DNA from: Streptomyces flaveolus
GTDB taxonomy: Bacteria > Actinomycetota > Actinomycetes > Streptomycetales > Streptomycetaceae
Length of the DNA stretch: 45,042 nucleotides
Reading direction: 5' to 3'
Assembly: GCF_000716535.1 (NCBI RefSeq)
Contig: NZ_JNWV01000053.1
Coordinates: 1-45,042, forward strand
The notes below the pieces were generated by a model. That model had not been told where the DNA came from. It searched no databases and worked only from the letters and a program-made list of their open reading frames with translations. Every line of letters begins with the position of its first letter. Positions within the stretch are counted from its first letter, which is position 1. The translations under genes and the position numbers were made by a program. Of this stretch, positions 7,112 to 15,808 are shown piece by piece.

Positions 7112-8551
7112 ATGCCGACCGAGAACATCCGGACCTACGACGTCATAGTGATCGGCGCGGGCCCGGTCGGCGAGAACGTCGCGGACCGCACCACCGCCGC
7201 CGGCCTGAGCACCGTGATCGTCGAGAGCGAACTGGCCGGTGGCGAGTGCTCGTACTGGGCCTGCGAGCCCAGCAAGGCACTGCTGCGGCCCGCCCTGCTC
7301 CGTGCGGACGCCATGCACGTACCGGGGCTCGACCCCGCCGTGAAGAACCCGCTGGACGTCGAGGCCGTCCTGGCACACCGCAATCGCATGTCCGCCGACT
7401 GGAAGGACGACGGCCAGGTCGAGTGGATCAAGTCGGCCGGCATCGACCTGCTGCGCGGCCACGGACGCCTGGATGGGGTTCGTGAGGTGTCCGTGCAGAC
7501 ACCCGACGGCGACACCGTCCGGCTTCGGGCCCGGCATGCCGTCGCGGTGTGCACCGGCAGCCGGGCGGCCCTGCCCGACCTGCCCGGCATGGACACGTTG
7601 CGGCCCTGGACCAGCCGGGAGGCGACCAGCGCCCAGCGGCCGCCGGGGCGCCTGGCGATCGTGGGCGCCGGTGTGGTGGGCGTCGAGATGGCCACCGCCT
7701 GGCAGGCCCTGGGCAGCCGGGTGACCCTGCTCGCCCGCGAGGACGGGCTGCTGCCGCGCATGGAACCCTTCGCGGGCGAACTGGTCACCGAGCGTCTGCG
7801 GGAGGCCGGTGCGGACGTACGGTTCGACGTCTCGGTCGTCGCCGCGCGGCGGCTGGGCGACGGCGACGTGCGGATCACCCTGTCGGACGGCGATGAACTC
7901 ACCGCCGACGAGATCCTCTTCGCCACGGGCCGCGCTCCGCGCTCCGAGGACATCGGGCTCGGCACCGTGGGGCTCACCCCCGGCGACTGGCTCCCCACCG
8001 ACGACAGCCTGACCGTCACCGCCGTCCCCGGGAACTGGCTGTACGCCGTGGGTGACGTCAACCGGCGGGCGCTCTTCACCCATCAGGGCAAGTACCAGGC
8101 CCGCATCGCCGGGGCCGTGATCGCCGCCCGTGCCCGGGGCGAGGAACTCGACACCGACCGCTGGGCCCCGCACAGCAGCACGGCCGACCTCGAGGCCGTC
8201 CCCGGCGTCGTGTTCACCGACCCCGAGGTCGCCTCCGTCGGTCTGACCGCGGCTCAGGCCGAGCGCGACGGTCGCGCCGTCGACGTCGTCGACTACGAGA
8301 TCGGCCACCTCGCGGGTGCCGTCCAGTACCGCCCCGACTACCGGGGCCGGGCCCGCGTCCTCATCGACCGTGACCGCCACGTCGTCGTCGGCGCCACGTT
8401 CGTCGGACCGGGCGTCGGTGAACTGCTGTACTCGGCCACCGTGGCCATCACCGGGGAGGTGCCCGTCGAGCGCCTGTGGCACGCCGTACCGGCCTTCCCC
8501 ACCATCAGCGAAGTGTGGCTGCGCCTGCTGGAGACGTGGAGGGACTCATGA
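7112..8551 (+). CDS. FAD-dependent pyridine nucleotide-disulfide oxidoreductase
   Basis: A 479-aa flavoenzyme of the lipoamide dehydrogenase/mercuric reductase class, moving electrons from NAD(P)H through FAD to a redox disulfide. It has the FAD-binding GAGPVG (15-20), redox pair C46-SYWA-C51, NAD(P)-binding IVGAGVVGVE (about 175), the second FAD motif LYAVGDVN, and a C-terminal dimer domain with HAVPAFPTISE (His457, Glu467), the usual acid-base pair. It lacks an N-terminal heavy-metal domain and a C-terminal Cys pair, so a mercury role is not supported; the substrate is unknown. GGAGGA precedes ATG 7112. It overlaps the GPP34 gene by 4 bp (ATGA). Confidence 0.9.
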   Translation: MPTENIRTYDVIVIGAGPVGENVADRTTAAGLSTVIVESELAGGECSYWACEPSKALLRPALLRADAMHVPGLDPAVKNPLDVEAVLAHRNRMSADWKDDGQVEWIKSAGIDLLRGHGRLDGVREVSVQTPDGDTVRLRARHAVAVCTGSRAALPDLPGMDTLRPWTSREATSAQRPPGRLAIVGAGVVGVEMATAWQALGSRVTLLAREDGLLPRMEPFAGELVTERLREAGADVRFDVSVVAARRLGDGDVRITLSDGDELTADEILFATGRAPRSEDIGLGTVGLTPGDWLPTDDSLTVTAVPGNWLYAVGDVNRRALFTHQGKYQARIAGAVIAARARGEELDTDRWAPHSSTADLEAVPGVVFTDPEVASVGLTAAQAERDGRAVDVVDYEIGHLAGAVQYRPDYRGRARVLIDRDRHVVVGATFVGPGVGELLYSATVAITGEVPVERLWHAVPAFPTISEVWLRLLETWRDS

Positions 8552-9150
8552 CCACCGCACAAGACCTCGCGCTCGTCGTCCTGGGGCTGCCGCCCGACCG
8601 GCCCGTGGGGCAGGGCGACCTGTCCCTCGCGCTGGCGGGGGCCGAGATGATCGATCTGCTGGAGAGCGGGGCGCTGACGCTGGACGACGAACGCATCGTT
8701 CCCGGCCCGCGGGTGGCGACGGGTGACCTCCTGCTGGACCAGGCGGCCGCCTCGCTCGCCCGGCAGGAGCCGTACGAGACGGTCGAGGACTGGCTGTGGC
8801 GCCGCGGCCGAGAACTCGCCGCGGCCTACGTCGACGACCTCGAGCGGGCCGGGCTCTTCGCCCACCCCCGGCGCCATGGCTTCCACCTGCGGTCCGGGCC
8901 GGCCGTGCCGGCGGACTCGCCGGAACACGCCCGAGCCGAGGAACGCCGGGAGTCCGGCGAGCCCGTCCTCGGTTCTCTGCTGGCAGCCGTGGGAATCGGG
9001 GCCGACCCGTCGGAAGAGGACGAGAGCGGAACCCCGGACGCGGTCACGACAGTGCTGGCCGCCGTCGGTGACGCGGTGACGCAACTGGAGGCGCTGCGGC
9101 TGCGGAGGGACGTCGAGAACGCCGCGTTCGACAACATGTGGCGGGGCTAG
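8548..9150 (+). CDS. GPP34 (GOLPH3/VPS74-like) family protein
   Basis: A 200-aa mostly helical protein of the GPP34 family, related to the eukaryotic Golgi phosphoprotein GOLPH3, which binds phosphoinositide lipids. Visible hallmarks are the opening DLALVVLG, LAGAEMIDLLESGALTLDD, then WLWRRGRELAAAYVDDLERAGL. Streptomyces have many such genes; their function is largely unknown and I infer none. Its ATG overlaps the stop of the flavoenzyme (ATGA) with GGAGGG just upstream, so the two are translated as a coupled pair, a combination I find unusual. Confidence 0.8.
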   Translation: MTTAQDLALVVLGLPPDRPVGQGDLSLALAGAEMIDLLESGALTLDDERIVPGPRVATGDLLLDQAAASLARQEPYETVEDWLWRRGRELAAAYVDDLERAGLFAHPRRHGFHLRSGPAVPADSPEHARAEERRESGEPVLGSLLAAVGIGADPSEEDESGTPDAVTTVLAAVGDAVTQLEALRLRRDVENAAFDNMWRG

Positions 9151-9601
9151 GAGCGACCGGTGGTCGGGCGTGTGTCGCCGTGGAGGGACCGCGACGCATA
9201 TGAGCGAACGGGGCGGATTCCGCCATCGCGTTGACGCGACGGCCCGGCTGCCGGTCGGGACCCCGCACGGCGCCTGCCTTCGCCGGGGGCGCCGGCTCGT
9301 CGGACGCGGGGACGGCTCCGCGTGAACCTTTCGGCCCTGCCCGTCCGTGGACATAGGGAGACCGGAGGCAAACCACGGGGCGGGTCCGCCCGCCGGCGCG
9401 GTCATGGGAGAAGATGCGCTTGTGAAGATCGGTGTCGGGCTTTCCTGCGGGGGCCGCGAGGTGGGCCGCCGCGGCGTCGGCGGCATCCTCGGCGCACCGC
9501 CCGGAGGTGGCTCACCCGTCCCGCGTGGCGAAGGCCGCCACACCGGACACGTACCGGTGTCCGGTGGTCGGACCGCAGCCGGCGGGACGGGCGCACAGGT
9601 G
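9151..9601. other. 450-bp spacer between convergent genes
   Basis: No convincing gene. A short inverted repeat CGACC-GGT-GGTCG follows the GPP34 stop (about 9154-9166). The + strand frames continuing to 9988 are opposite-strand shadows of the next gene. Confidence 0.4.
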
Positions 9602-10171
9602 TCAGCCGGCGGCGTCCGCAGTGGCGGGGGCCGGCTGCACCAGGGTGTACATGACGGAACGCTGCTGCTTGTGACGCCGGATGCGGCCCTTGGCGACCAG
9701 TGCCTCCAGGGTGTTGCGCACCACCTGCGGCGTGGGGTTGCGGTCCGGGTACTTCTCGAGCAGCTCGTCCCGCAGCTCCTTGGCCAGGCGCGGCTCGTCG
9801 TGGCCGGCGAGCAGATCCGCCAGCAGGTCCCCGAGCAGAGGCCGGTGCGACTTCCCCTTCGCACCGGCCTTCGCCGTCCTGCTCTTCGGAGCGGTCCCGA
9901 CCGACGCCGAACGCCGCGAAGCGGCTCCGGAGCCGTGCTTCGCCTTCGCGAGGACCGGCTCGTCCTGCAACTGCTCGGGCAGACGTGACGGGTCAGCGAA
10001 GCCCTCGTACCGCTCGGCGAGGTTCAGGATGTCCGCCAGGAGGGCCTCCTCCTGCTTCAACACCCTGATCCTTTCCTCCAGCTCCTGCTGTCGCCGGCGG
10101 TTCTCCTCCAGGTCCGACGCGGCTTGTTCCACGTACCGCGACCGGAGCGTGGCGGCTGATTGGCTGGTCAC
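9602..10171 (-). CDS. Coiled-coil protein with C-terminal winged-helix-like domain
   Basis: A 189-aa protein I do not recognise by name. Residues about 10-60 form a strong charged coiled coil (LEENRRRQQELEERI, then KQEEALLADILNLAERYE). A Lys/Ala/Ser-rich linker follows (about 75-108), then a compact domain with LADLLAGHDEPRLAKELRDE and TPQVVRNTLEALVAKGRIRR, which looks like a winged helix of the BlaI or replication-protein sort. It could be a DNA-binding regulator. The start is GTG at 10171, with GAGGGAG about 11 nt upstream. It appears monocistronic. Confidence 0.6.
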   Translation of the reverse strand: MTSQSAATLRSRYVEQAASDLEENRRRQQELEERIRVLKQEEALLADILNLAERYEGFADPSRLPEQLQDEPVLAKAKHGSGAASRRSASVGTAPKSRTAKAGAKGKSHRPLLGDLLADLLAGHDEPRLAKELRDELLEKYPDRNPTPQVVRNTLEALVAKGRIRRHKQQRSVMYTLVQPAPATADAAG

Positions 10172-10455
10172 AACCGTTCACTCCCTCGATATGGATGACG
10201 TTGCGCATGGTACCCACGCCGAGGGTCCCGTGCAGATAAGTGTCGACGCCAGACGGTTCGTCGGGCATGTTCACTGTTCACGATAAGCGCGATGTGCCCG
10301 ATGCACGTAGCGAGCGCCGGCTTTTCGCCACGGCCTCCGGCATGTGACCGCCACCCGCACGAGGTTCCCCTCGAACAGACTGCCCAGTGAGTGTGTCGTC
10401 GAACCGTGCGCGGCCCGGTGGGACGCGTCGCGCCTCGTCCCACCGGTACCCGGGG
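10172..10455. other. Intergenic region with half CACATGTG site
   Basis: No gene seen. GCATGTGACC at 10340-10349 matches one half of the CACATGTGACC sites at 6281 and 15161. The region is upstream of the coiled-coil gene and downstream of the metallo-hydrolase gene. Confidence 0.3.
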
Positions 10456-11220
10456 TCACATCGCCGCGCGTTCCCGGGCGGTCAGGGCGGCCTTTGCGAC
10501 CGAACCGTGGTGCACGGGTCCGTGGCCGGGCAGGACGGTGTCCGCGTCGATCGCCTCCAACGCCGCCAGGGAGTCGAGAGCCCTGGCACGGTCGGTGTGG
10601 AACATGTCGGGCAGCAGTTGCGGGCCGCTGATCCGGGACGTGGGGTGCGCGGTCACCAGGGCGTCACCGCTGATCAGGATGCCGCTGCCGGGCAGGTGAT
10701 AGGCGCAGTGGCCCTTGGTGTGCCCGGGTGTGTGCACGGGAGTGGGGGCGCCGGGCAGGTCCAGGGCTCCCGGCACGGGGAAGGCCTGCGGCTCACGGAC
10801 CGGCACATGGGTGGTTCCGCCCGCGCGCAGGGCGTGCACGGCCCACGGAAGCACGCCGGGCCGCCATGCCTGGGCGAGCACCTGTCCGACGGAAACCTGG
10901 TCGAGGAAGTCGCGGCGTGCGTGCGGCACCTCCTCGTGGTGCATGAGGACGGGCACGTCGTACGCGGCGCGCAGGTGTTCGGCCGCACCGATGTGGTCGT
11001 TGTGCGCGTGCGTGACCAGCACGGCGGCCACGGAACGCGGGTTCAGCCCGACCGCGTGCAGCGAGGCCAGCACGGCGTCGCGGTCGCCGGGATAGCCGGT
11101 GTCGATGAGAGTGCAGCTGTCGCCGTCCTTGACGATCACCCAGTTGGTGTTGCTGCCGGACACCGCGTAGACGTTGTCCTGGACACGGACGACGTCGTCG
11201 TCGCGCAGAATTCTCGGCAT
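10456..11220 (-). CDS. Metallo-beta-lactamase-fold hydrolase
   Basis: A 254-aa cytoplasmic hydrolase with a two-metal site. The signature THAHNDH (70-76) gives three ligands. HTPGHTKGHCAY, ISGDALV and the final LPGHGPVHHG supply the remaining His and Asp ligands, so the site looks complete. The fold serves glyoxalases, lactonases, RNases and others. There is no lactonase-type second Tyr motif I can point to, so no substrate is proposed. ATG at 11220 agrees with the conserved N-terminus (VYAVSGSNTNWVIV). The YbaB-like gene starts upstream on the same strand, with a gap of about 160 bp. Confidence 0.85.
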   Translation of the reverse strand: MPRILRDDDVVRVQDNVYAVSGSNTNWVIVKDGDSCTLIDTGYPGDRDAVLASLHAVGLNPRSVAAVLVTHAHNDHIGAAEHLRAAYDVPVLMHHEEVPHARRDFLDQVSVGQVLAQAWRPGVLPWAVHALRAGGTTHVPVREPQAFPVPGALDLPGAPTPVHTPGHTKGHCAYHLPGSGILISGDALVTAHPTSRISGPQLLPDMFHTDRARALDSLAALEAIDADTVLPGHGPVHHGSVAKAALTARERAAM

Positions 11221-11382
11221 GGCCGTATGGCTCCTCGATGGAAGGCTGGGGGACCGCTGGGCCGGGGATCGGCTCGCACCAGCCTGAGCGCGGGACGACG
11301 GGACGAGGCCGTCGTTCCAGCGTTCGTAGCGGTCCGTCGGATCAGTGACCGTTGCTGTGGAGGCCGGGTGTGTGTTCCTCGA

Positions 11383-11991
11383 TCACCGACGCCCCGCCGG
11401 CGTGGACGCGTCCCGGGAACCGCACACGGCATCGCACACGGCGTCCCTCAGCGCCGTGACGGCCTCGCGCAGTTCGGCCGGCAGGGGAGTGTGCGGGGAG
11501 GTGGAGCGAGTACCGGGGCGGCGGCCCCACAACGGTCTGGCCCACGCGGAGTCGTTGACCGGGACAGGGCCGACCGTCACCGCTCGGGCCTCCCCGACCA
11601 GGCGGCGCCAGCACACGGACGGTGCCTCACGGATCGCCTCCGGACTGCGCGGTTCGCCCTCGCCCGCGCCTTCCGCGGCCACCGGCAGACGGATGTTCGC
11701 GGCCGTCAGCACGGCGGTGGCGCGGGCCGCGAACTCGGCACGGGCGGTCGTCAGAGCCTCCAAGACGCTGTCGCCCAGCTGGGGGGCGGCCAACTCGCGA
11801 AAACGCCGGCTGACGAAGTGGACGCCCGCCGCGCGGCCGTCGGCACCCACGGTGACCTCCACGACACCGTCCTTCGAGCACGCCGTCACCGACAGTGCCC
11901 TCATCTGCTCCTGAGCCCTGTTCAGCACACCGTGCTGCTCGGCGAAGTCAGCAAGGATCTTCTCCAAACGGCTCCCCGGTGGCCTGTCCAT
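11383..11991 (-). CDS. YbaB/EbfC-family nucleoid-associated-type protein with C-terminal extension
   Basis: Residues about 1-100 match the small DNA-binding YbaB/EbfC fold: a helix with FAEQHGVLNRAQEQMRAL, strands GVVEVTVGADGRAAGVHF, then a helix ending VLEALTTARAEFAARAT. The family binds DNA non-specifically and is usually about 100-110 aa; this one has 202. The extra half is Arg/Ala/Pro-rich with no recognisable domain and may be disordered. In actinomycetes, divergent YbaB-like proteins also occur with secretion or WXG100-type genes, but none are seen here. ATG at 11991 was chosen. Confidence 0.65.
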   Translation of the reverse strand: MDRPPGSRLEKILADFAEQHGVLNRAQEQMRALSVTACSKDGVVEVTVGADGRAAGVHFVSRRFRELAAPQLGDSVLEALTTARAEFAARATAVLTAANIRLPVAAEGAGEGEPRSPEAIREAPSVCWRRLVGEARAVTVGPVPVNDSAWARPLWGRRPGTRSTSPHTPLPAELREAVTALRDAVCDAVCGSRDASTPAGRR

Positions 11992-12294
11992 CGTCCTCCT
12001 CTGCCGGTGAAGCCACCCGCAGGCGGCATGACCTCGAAGCGGCCGGGCGGGCCGCGTTTGCCGCGGACACGTTCCGGGCGTCTGCTCGCGTCCGGACCCG
12101 GCGATCTCCGAGGGCGGAACCGGGCCGTGGGGCCTTCAGACACATGATGGACACGAGCCGAGGGCGCACTTGGTTCACATGCCGGGGAACCGGAAACGTC
12201 GTTCTCTCGTCCGCGGCCAGGTATGAAAACATCTCCGTCACGGGTGCGTCGGGTATCCGGTCGTGCCCGTCCGCGGACCCACCTTGGAGGACTC
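11992..12294 (+). promoter_or_regulatory. Upstream region of the PTPS-like gene with an ECF-type promoter
   Basis: At 12186-12211 lies GGAACC-N16-CGTC, the textbook form of an ECF sigma-factor promoter (GGAAC/CGTC). It points at the PTPS-like gene, which begins 84 bp downstream. A TTCACATG half-site occurs at about 12172. No small gene is visible. An ECF sigma factor is encoded at 16776, but no direct link can be shown. Confidence 0.5.
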
Positions 12295-12693
12295 TTGTTC
12301 AGCATCACCGTACGTGACCACATGATGGTCGCCCACAGCTTCCGGGGTGAGGTCTTCGGGCCCGCACAGCGGCTGCACGGTGCGACGTTCGTCGTGGACG
12401 CGACGTTCCGGCGCCCCGACCTGGACGACGACAACATCGTCGTCGACATCGGTCTCGCCACCACGGAACTCGGCAAGGTGGTCGGCGCGCTCAACTACCG
12501 CAACCTCGACGACGAGGAGCAGTTCCAGCAGATCAACACCTCGACGGAGTACCTCGCCAAGGTGATCGCCGACCGTCTGGTCGAGCAGATACACGCGGGG
12601 GCGCTGGGGGAGGGAGCCCGGGGGATCCGCGAGGTGGCCGTGACGTTGCACGAGTCGCACATCGCCTGGGCGTCCTACGAGCGGCACGTGTGA
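12295..12693 (+). CDS. 6-pyruvoyl-tetrahydropterin synthase (QueD/PTPS)-like protein with altered zinc site
   Basis: A 132-aa T-fold protein of the PTPS/6-carboxytetrahydropterin synthase family. It has [22 protein letters not shown] near the N-terminus, [21 protein letters not shown] and a closing [16 protein letters not shown]. Classical members bind zinc through His in the AHxF region plus both His of LHGHxY. Here the third position is Ala (H28-G29-A30), so one zinc ligand appears to be lost while His14 and His28 remain. The catalytic reaction is therefore uncertain. The start is TTG at 12295 with GGAGG four bases upstream. An ECF-type promoter lies 84 bp upstream. No queuosine genes are adjacent. 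Confidence 0.75.
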   Translation: MFSITVRDHMMVAHSFRGEVFGPAQRLHGATFVVDATFRRPDLDDDNIVVDIGLATTELGKVVGALNYRNLDDEEQFQQINTSTEYLAKVIADRLVEQIHAGALGEGARGIREVAVTLHESHIAWASYERHV

Positions 12694-12749
12694 TCGGCAC
12701 GTGAGGGCCCGCGCCGCCGAGGGGAGCGGTGGCGTGGGCGTTCGGGTGC

Positions 12750-14951
12750 TCAGCCGCGCACCGTGACCGGGTGCGTGTTGTACCCCTCGACCCGCAGCTT
12801 CGGCCGGCCCGAGGGCAGGGCGGTGGCCGACCAGCACAGCGTGATCGAGCGCGTCTCACCGGGCAGCAGCCACAGGTGGTTGTCGTCGTAGAGAGCGGGC
12901 AGCACCCGGGCGCCGTCCTCGGCGTCCAGCAGGGAGAGCCGGACCATCGCGGCGACCATGGAACCCGTGTTGCGGACGGTCGCGCTCATCTCCCGGCGGT
13001 CTCCGTCGCGCGACACCGGTGAGAGGGAGGCCGACAGCCTGGTCCGCGACACCTGGTCCAGGGCGCGCAGGGCCTCGGGGGTGCGGCACCGCCAGTAGGT
13101 GTCGCGGGACAGCACCCGTCCCCGGTCGTCCGTGAGGGTCAGCCGCAGCAGGTGCAGGTCCGGCAGGTCGTCCGAGGGCGCCGCGGTGAACGCCACCGCC
13201 GACCCGGCGGGTGCCACGTCGACGCGGGCCCGCCGGGTGCTCGCGATCCGCCGGCCGGACAGGTCGTACGTCTCGGCGGTGACCGTCGCGTGCGTCAGCG
13301 CCCTCCTGGTGTGGTTGACCGCGATGATCTGCCACTTCACCGGATCCGCCCGGACGTGCAGGGACTCGTGGACACGTGGGCGGCCGAAGTGGGCGCCTGT
13401 GACGTCGAAGTCGTGGTCGTAGGTCAGCCAGGCTGTACCGTCCTCGTGGTCGACGAACGGCGTCTCGCGCGTGAGGTCGTCCAGGTCGCGGGCCGTGCCG
13501 AGGCGGGTGTCGATGGCGGCGGCCGTGCCGAGGCGGCTCTCGATGGCGGCCCGGTAGCTCCCGGGCGCCTGGGTCCCGCGCTCGTCGCGGTCGTGGCAGT
13601 ACCACGCGCCGCCGATCGGCCACTCCGGCCGGTCGTCGCCCACCGCCATGGCGCGGGTGCTCGCGGCGGTGGAGACGGCGGGCCTGCCGGTCTCGGTGCG
13701 GAAGCCGAAACCCTCGCGGCCGTACGCCCACGGGGCGCAGTGGCGCCGCGGGCCGACCCACGCGCAGGGGCCGCCCGTGATGACGCCCTGGGCCGAGTTG
13801 CCCTGGTGGAGGTCTCCCGGTGTCCGGCTCTCGACAGCCGCGCGCACGCCCTGGTCGATCGTGGCGGGCGGGTCGCCCTCGGCGGCGCCGCACCACGCCG
13901 CCACGCACGGAAGGGCACGGTGGCGCGGCTCGGTGTCACGGGCCACGGGGACGAACGCCTCGCGGTCCGGCGGGTCCGTGCTCCAGGCGTTGGTGACGTC
14001 GTTCCCCACCGAGGCGTCGTGCGCGTCGCGGACGGCGTGGAACTCCTCGCGGTCGCTGCCGTCGACCCCGTCGCGGATCATCGCGCGGTCCGTGGCCCGG
14101 TGCGTCCGCCCGGGCGCGTCCACCCGCTCGGCGGGCATCCGCAGCGGCGGTTCGTCCCGGCCCCGGTCGCCGCCGCGCACCGGCACACGCACGCCGTTCA
14201 CGCTGACATTCAGCGGGTCGGGGGTGTCGCCGACGGTCCGCACATCGGTCCAGGTGAAGCCGTCATCCGAGACCTGGACGACGTACGTCTTCGCGCAGGC
14301 CCGCTCCCACAGCACGGCCACGCGGTCCAAGCGCCGGGTGGAGCCGAGGCCGACCTGGATCCGCTGGTGGTCCTCGCGGGCGGGGGACCTGTGGGTGCCG
14401 GAGTTCCTGTCGGTGACGCGCGCGGCCGGGTGGCCGTCCTCCTCGCCGTAGGCCGTGGCCCGCGGGTGCGGTGGCGGGTCGGTACCGGGCATGGCGCTGT
14501 CGACGGCTCCCGGGGACCACGGGGAGTCGGCCCGGCTGGTGTCGCGGATGCCGCAGGGCAGGCGGACGTGACGGGCGGTGCAGGCCTCGAAGTCGGTCAC
14601 CTGCCGGCCGGCGTCGCCGCTGTCGAAGGGCAGCGGGACGGTCGTGTCGTCCATGGACGCGGCGTGCGTGCACTGCTCGCCTTCCTCGGAGACCCGGACG
14701 ACGTGGGCCTTCGGGTAGGCCTGCTCCCACACCGGGTCGACCCGGTCGACGGACCGCACGGAGCCGAGGCCGACGCGGATCCTCTGGCCGTCGACGCAGG
14801 CGGAGGACCTGCGGGTGCCCGGGTCGCCGTCGGTGGCGTTGGCCGGACCGTGGCCGTCCTCGGTGCCGGGGCCGGAGGCGGCCGGTGGTGCCGAGCCGGT
14901 GGCGACGGCGCGCCGGGAGGGGCGTTGCGATCGACTCGACTGATCGGCCAT
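12750..14951 (-). CDS. Eroded GH2 exo-beta-D-glucosaminidase-like protein with two discoidin-like modules
   Basis: A 733-codon open frame, apparently a mosaic. Residues about 25-140 and 160-255 are two F5/8-type (discoidin-like) modules, each with a 'RIxVGLGSxRxxDRV' strand. From about 330 onward it resembles the catalytic and C-terminal sandwich parts of CsxA-type exo-glucosaminidases (WVGPRRHCAPWAYG, GFGFRTETGRPAVST, GSYRAAIESRLGTA). The N-terminal sandwich domains of GH2 are missing. Where the family has a 'GSD' acid motif after HPSV, this protein reads AAWCGAAEGDPP, so the acid is doubtful. There is no hydrophobic signal peptide, unlike secreted relatives. It is probably a decaying or recombined gene despite the intact frame. 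Confidence 0.6.
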   Translation of the reverse strand: MADQSSRSQRPSRRAVATGSAPPAASGPGTEDGHGPANATDGDPGTRRSSACVDGQRIRVGLGSVRSVDRVDPVWEQAYPKAHVVRVSEEGEQCTHAASMDDTTVPLPFDSGDAGRQVTDFEACTARHVRLPCGIRDTSRADSPWSPGAVDSAMPGTDPPPHPRATAYGEEDGHPAARVTDRNSGTHRSPAREDHQRIQVGLGSTRRLDRVAVLWERACAKTYVVQVSDDGFTWTDVRTVGDTPDPLNVSVNGVRVPVRGGDRGRDEPPLRMPAERVDAPGRTHRATDRAMIRDGVDGSDREEFHAVRDAHDASVGNDVTNAWSTDPPDREAFVPVARDTEPRHRALPCVAAWCGAAEGDPPATIDQGVRAAVESRTPGDLHQGNSAQGVITGGPCAWVGPRRHCAPWAYGREGFGFRTETGRPAVSTAASTRAMAVGDDRPEWPIGGAWYCHDRDERGTQAPGSYRAAIESRLGTAAAIDTRLGTARDLDDLTRETPFVDHEDGTAWLTYDHDFDVTGAHFGRPRVHESLHVRADPVKWQIIAVNHTRRALTHATVTAETYDLSGRRIASTRRARVDVAPAGSAVAFTAAPSDDLPDLHLLRLTLTDDRGRVLSRDTYWRCRTPEALRALDQVSRTRLSASLSPVSRDGDRREMSATVRNTGSMVAAMVRLSLLDAEDGARVLPALYDDNHLWLLPGETRSITLCWSATALPSGRPKLRVEGYNTHPVTVRG

Positions 14952-15160
14952 GAGTGCGCCGTCCTATCACAGGGGTGGGTCGGAAGGGGAGGTGCGTGTT
15001 GCCGAGCAGGAGCCACTCCCGTGGTCTGACAACGTTGCCATAGGCTGTTGCTGGGACAGTTCCCTGTCAAGGCTGGGACGCCGATGAAGGGCGGGGACGC
15101 CCCGACAGGCCCCGCCCGGAGCGCGTGGTGCCGCCGGGCCGCTGTCCTCCCGCCAGGCCA

Positions 15161-15168
15161 CACATGTG
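15161..15168. promoter_or_regulatory. CACATGTG palindrome between divergent genes
   Basis: Context ACACATGTGACC, about 50 bp before the MEKHLA gene and 210 bp before the divergent GH2-like gene. It matches the 6281 copy over CACATGTGACC. Confidence 0.45.
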
Positions 15169-15211
15169 ACCATCGGACGCCGACTCGCGCCAGACAAAGG
15201 AACTGTGAACG

Positions 15212-15718
15212 GTGATGACATCCCTCGATGACGGCGGCACGCCGATAACGCTGAACATGTCGGCCGCGGACCCCGCGTTCGCCGCCCTGCTTCTCTCCAG
15301 CCATCTCCGGCTGGTGGGCGAGCCGCTGTGCCCGGCGCGGTGGGACACCGACCGGTCAGCCGCGCGATGGCTGTACGACCGGGCACCGTTCGGTCTGCTC
15401 GCGCACGACACCTCCGCCGATCCGCTCTTCGTCTACGCCAACAGCACCGCGCAGGAACGCTTCGGCTACTCCTGGGACGAGTTCGTCGGCATGCCGTCCC
15501 GGCTGTCCGCGCGCCCGGACGGCCAGCCGGACCGAGACGCCTTCGTGCGCGCCGTGCGGGCCGACCACTACGCCACCGGATACCGGGGGATCCGTGTCGG
15601 CAAGGACGGCCGCCCCTTCTGGATCGAGGACGTGACCATGTGGGACCTGATGGACACCCGTGGCAGGATCCACGGCCAGGCAGCGGTCTTCCGCTCCTGG
15701 TCACCGGCGGCCGGGTGA
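15212..15718 (+). CDS. MEKHLA-domain protein
   Basis: A 168-aa protein with the MEKHLA domain, a PAS-like fold also found at the end of plant HD-ZIP III factors. Characteristic segments are LVGEPLCPARW, LYDRAPFGLLAHDTSADPLFVYANSTAQERFGYSWDEFVGMPSRLSA and GYRGIRVGKDGRPFWIEDVTMWDL. The stand-alone bacterial form is probably a ligand or redox sensor, but no function is established. GTG at 15212 is followed directly by ATG at 15215; AAAGGA at 15195-15200 could serve either. A bidirectional terminator separates it from the convergent cupin gene. Confidence 0.85.
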   Translation: MMTSLDDGGTPITLNMSAADPAFAALLLSSHLRLVGEPLCPARWDTDRSAARWLYDRAPFGLLAHDTSADPLFVYANSTAQERFGYSWDEFVGMPSRLSARPDGQPDRDAFVRAVRADHYATGYRGIRVGKDGRPFWIEDVTMWDLMDTRGRIHGQAAVFRSWSPAAG

Positions 15719-15742
15719 CCCGGCCGCCGGCCTCCTCGTACG

Positions 15743-15779
15743 GCGAGCCCGCCACGGTGTGCTGCCGTGGCGGGCTCGC
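15743..15779. terminator. Bidirectional terminator between MEKHLA and cupin genes
   Basis: CGAGCCCGCCACGG (15744-15757) pairs perfectly with CCGTGGCGGGCTCG (15765-15778) around a 7-nt loop, extendable by one G-C pair. It lies between two convergent stops (15718 and 15809). Confidence 0.8.
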
Positions 15780-15808
15780 GCACCCGTGAGCCGGGCGGGG
15801 CCGGGTCC

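Noticed and set aside
6986..8482. 498-codon minus-strand frame opposite the flavoenzyme
   Set aside because: No domains; the plus strand encodes a complete FAD-disulfide oxidoreductase.
13152..15029. 625-codon + strand open frame opposite the GH2-like gene
   Set aside because: Low-complexity Gly/Arg/Val product with no recognisable family; the minus-strand frame carries discoidin-like and GH2 segments.
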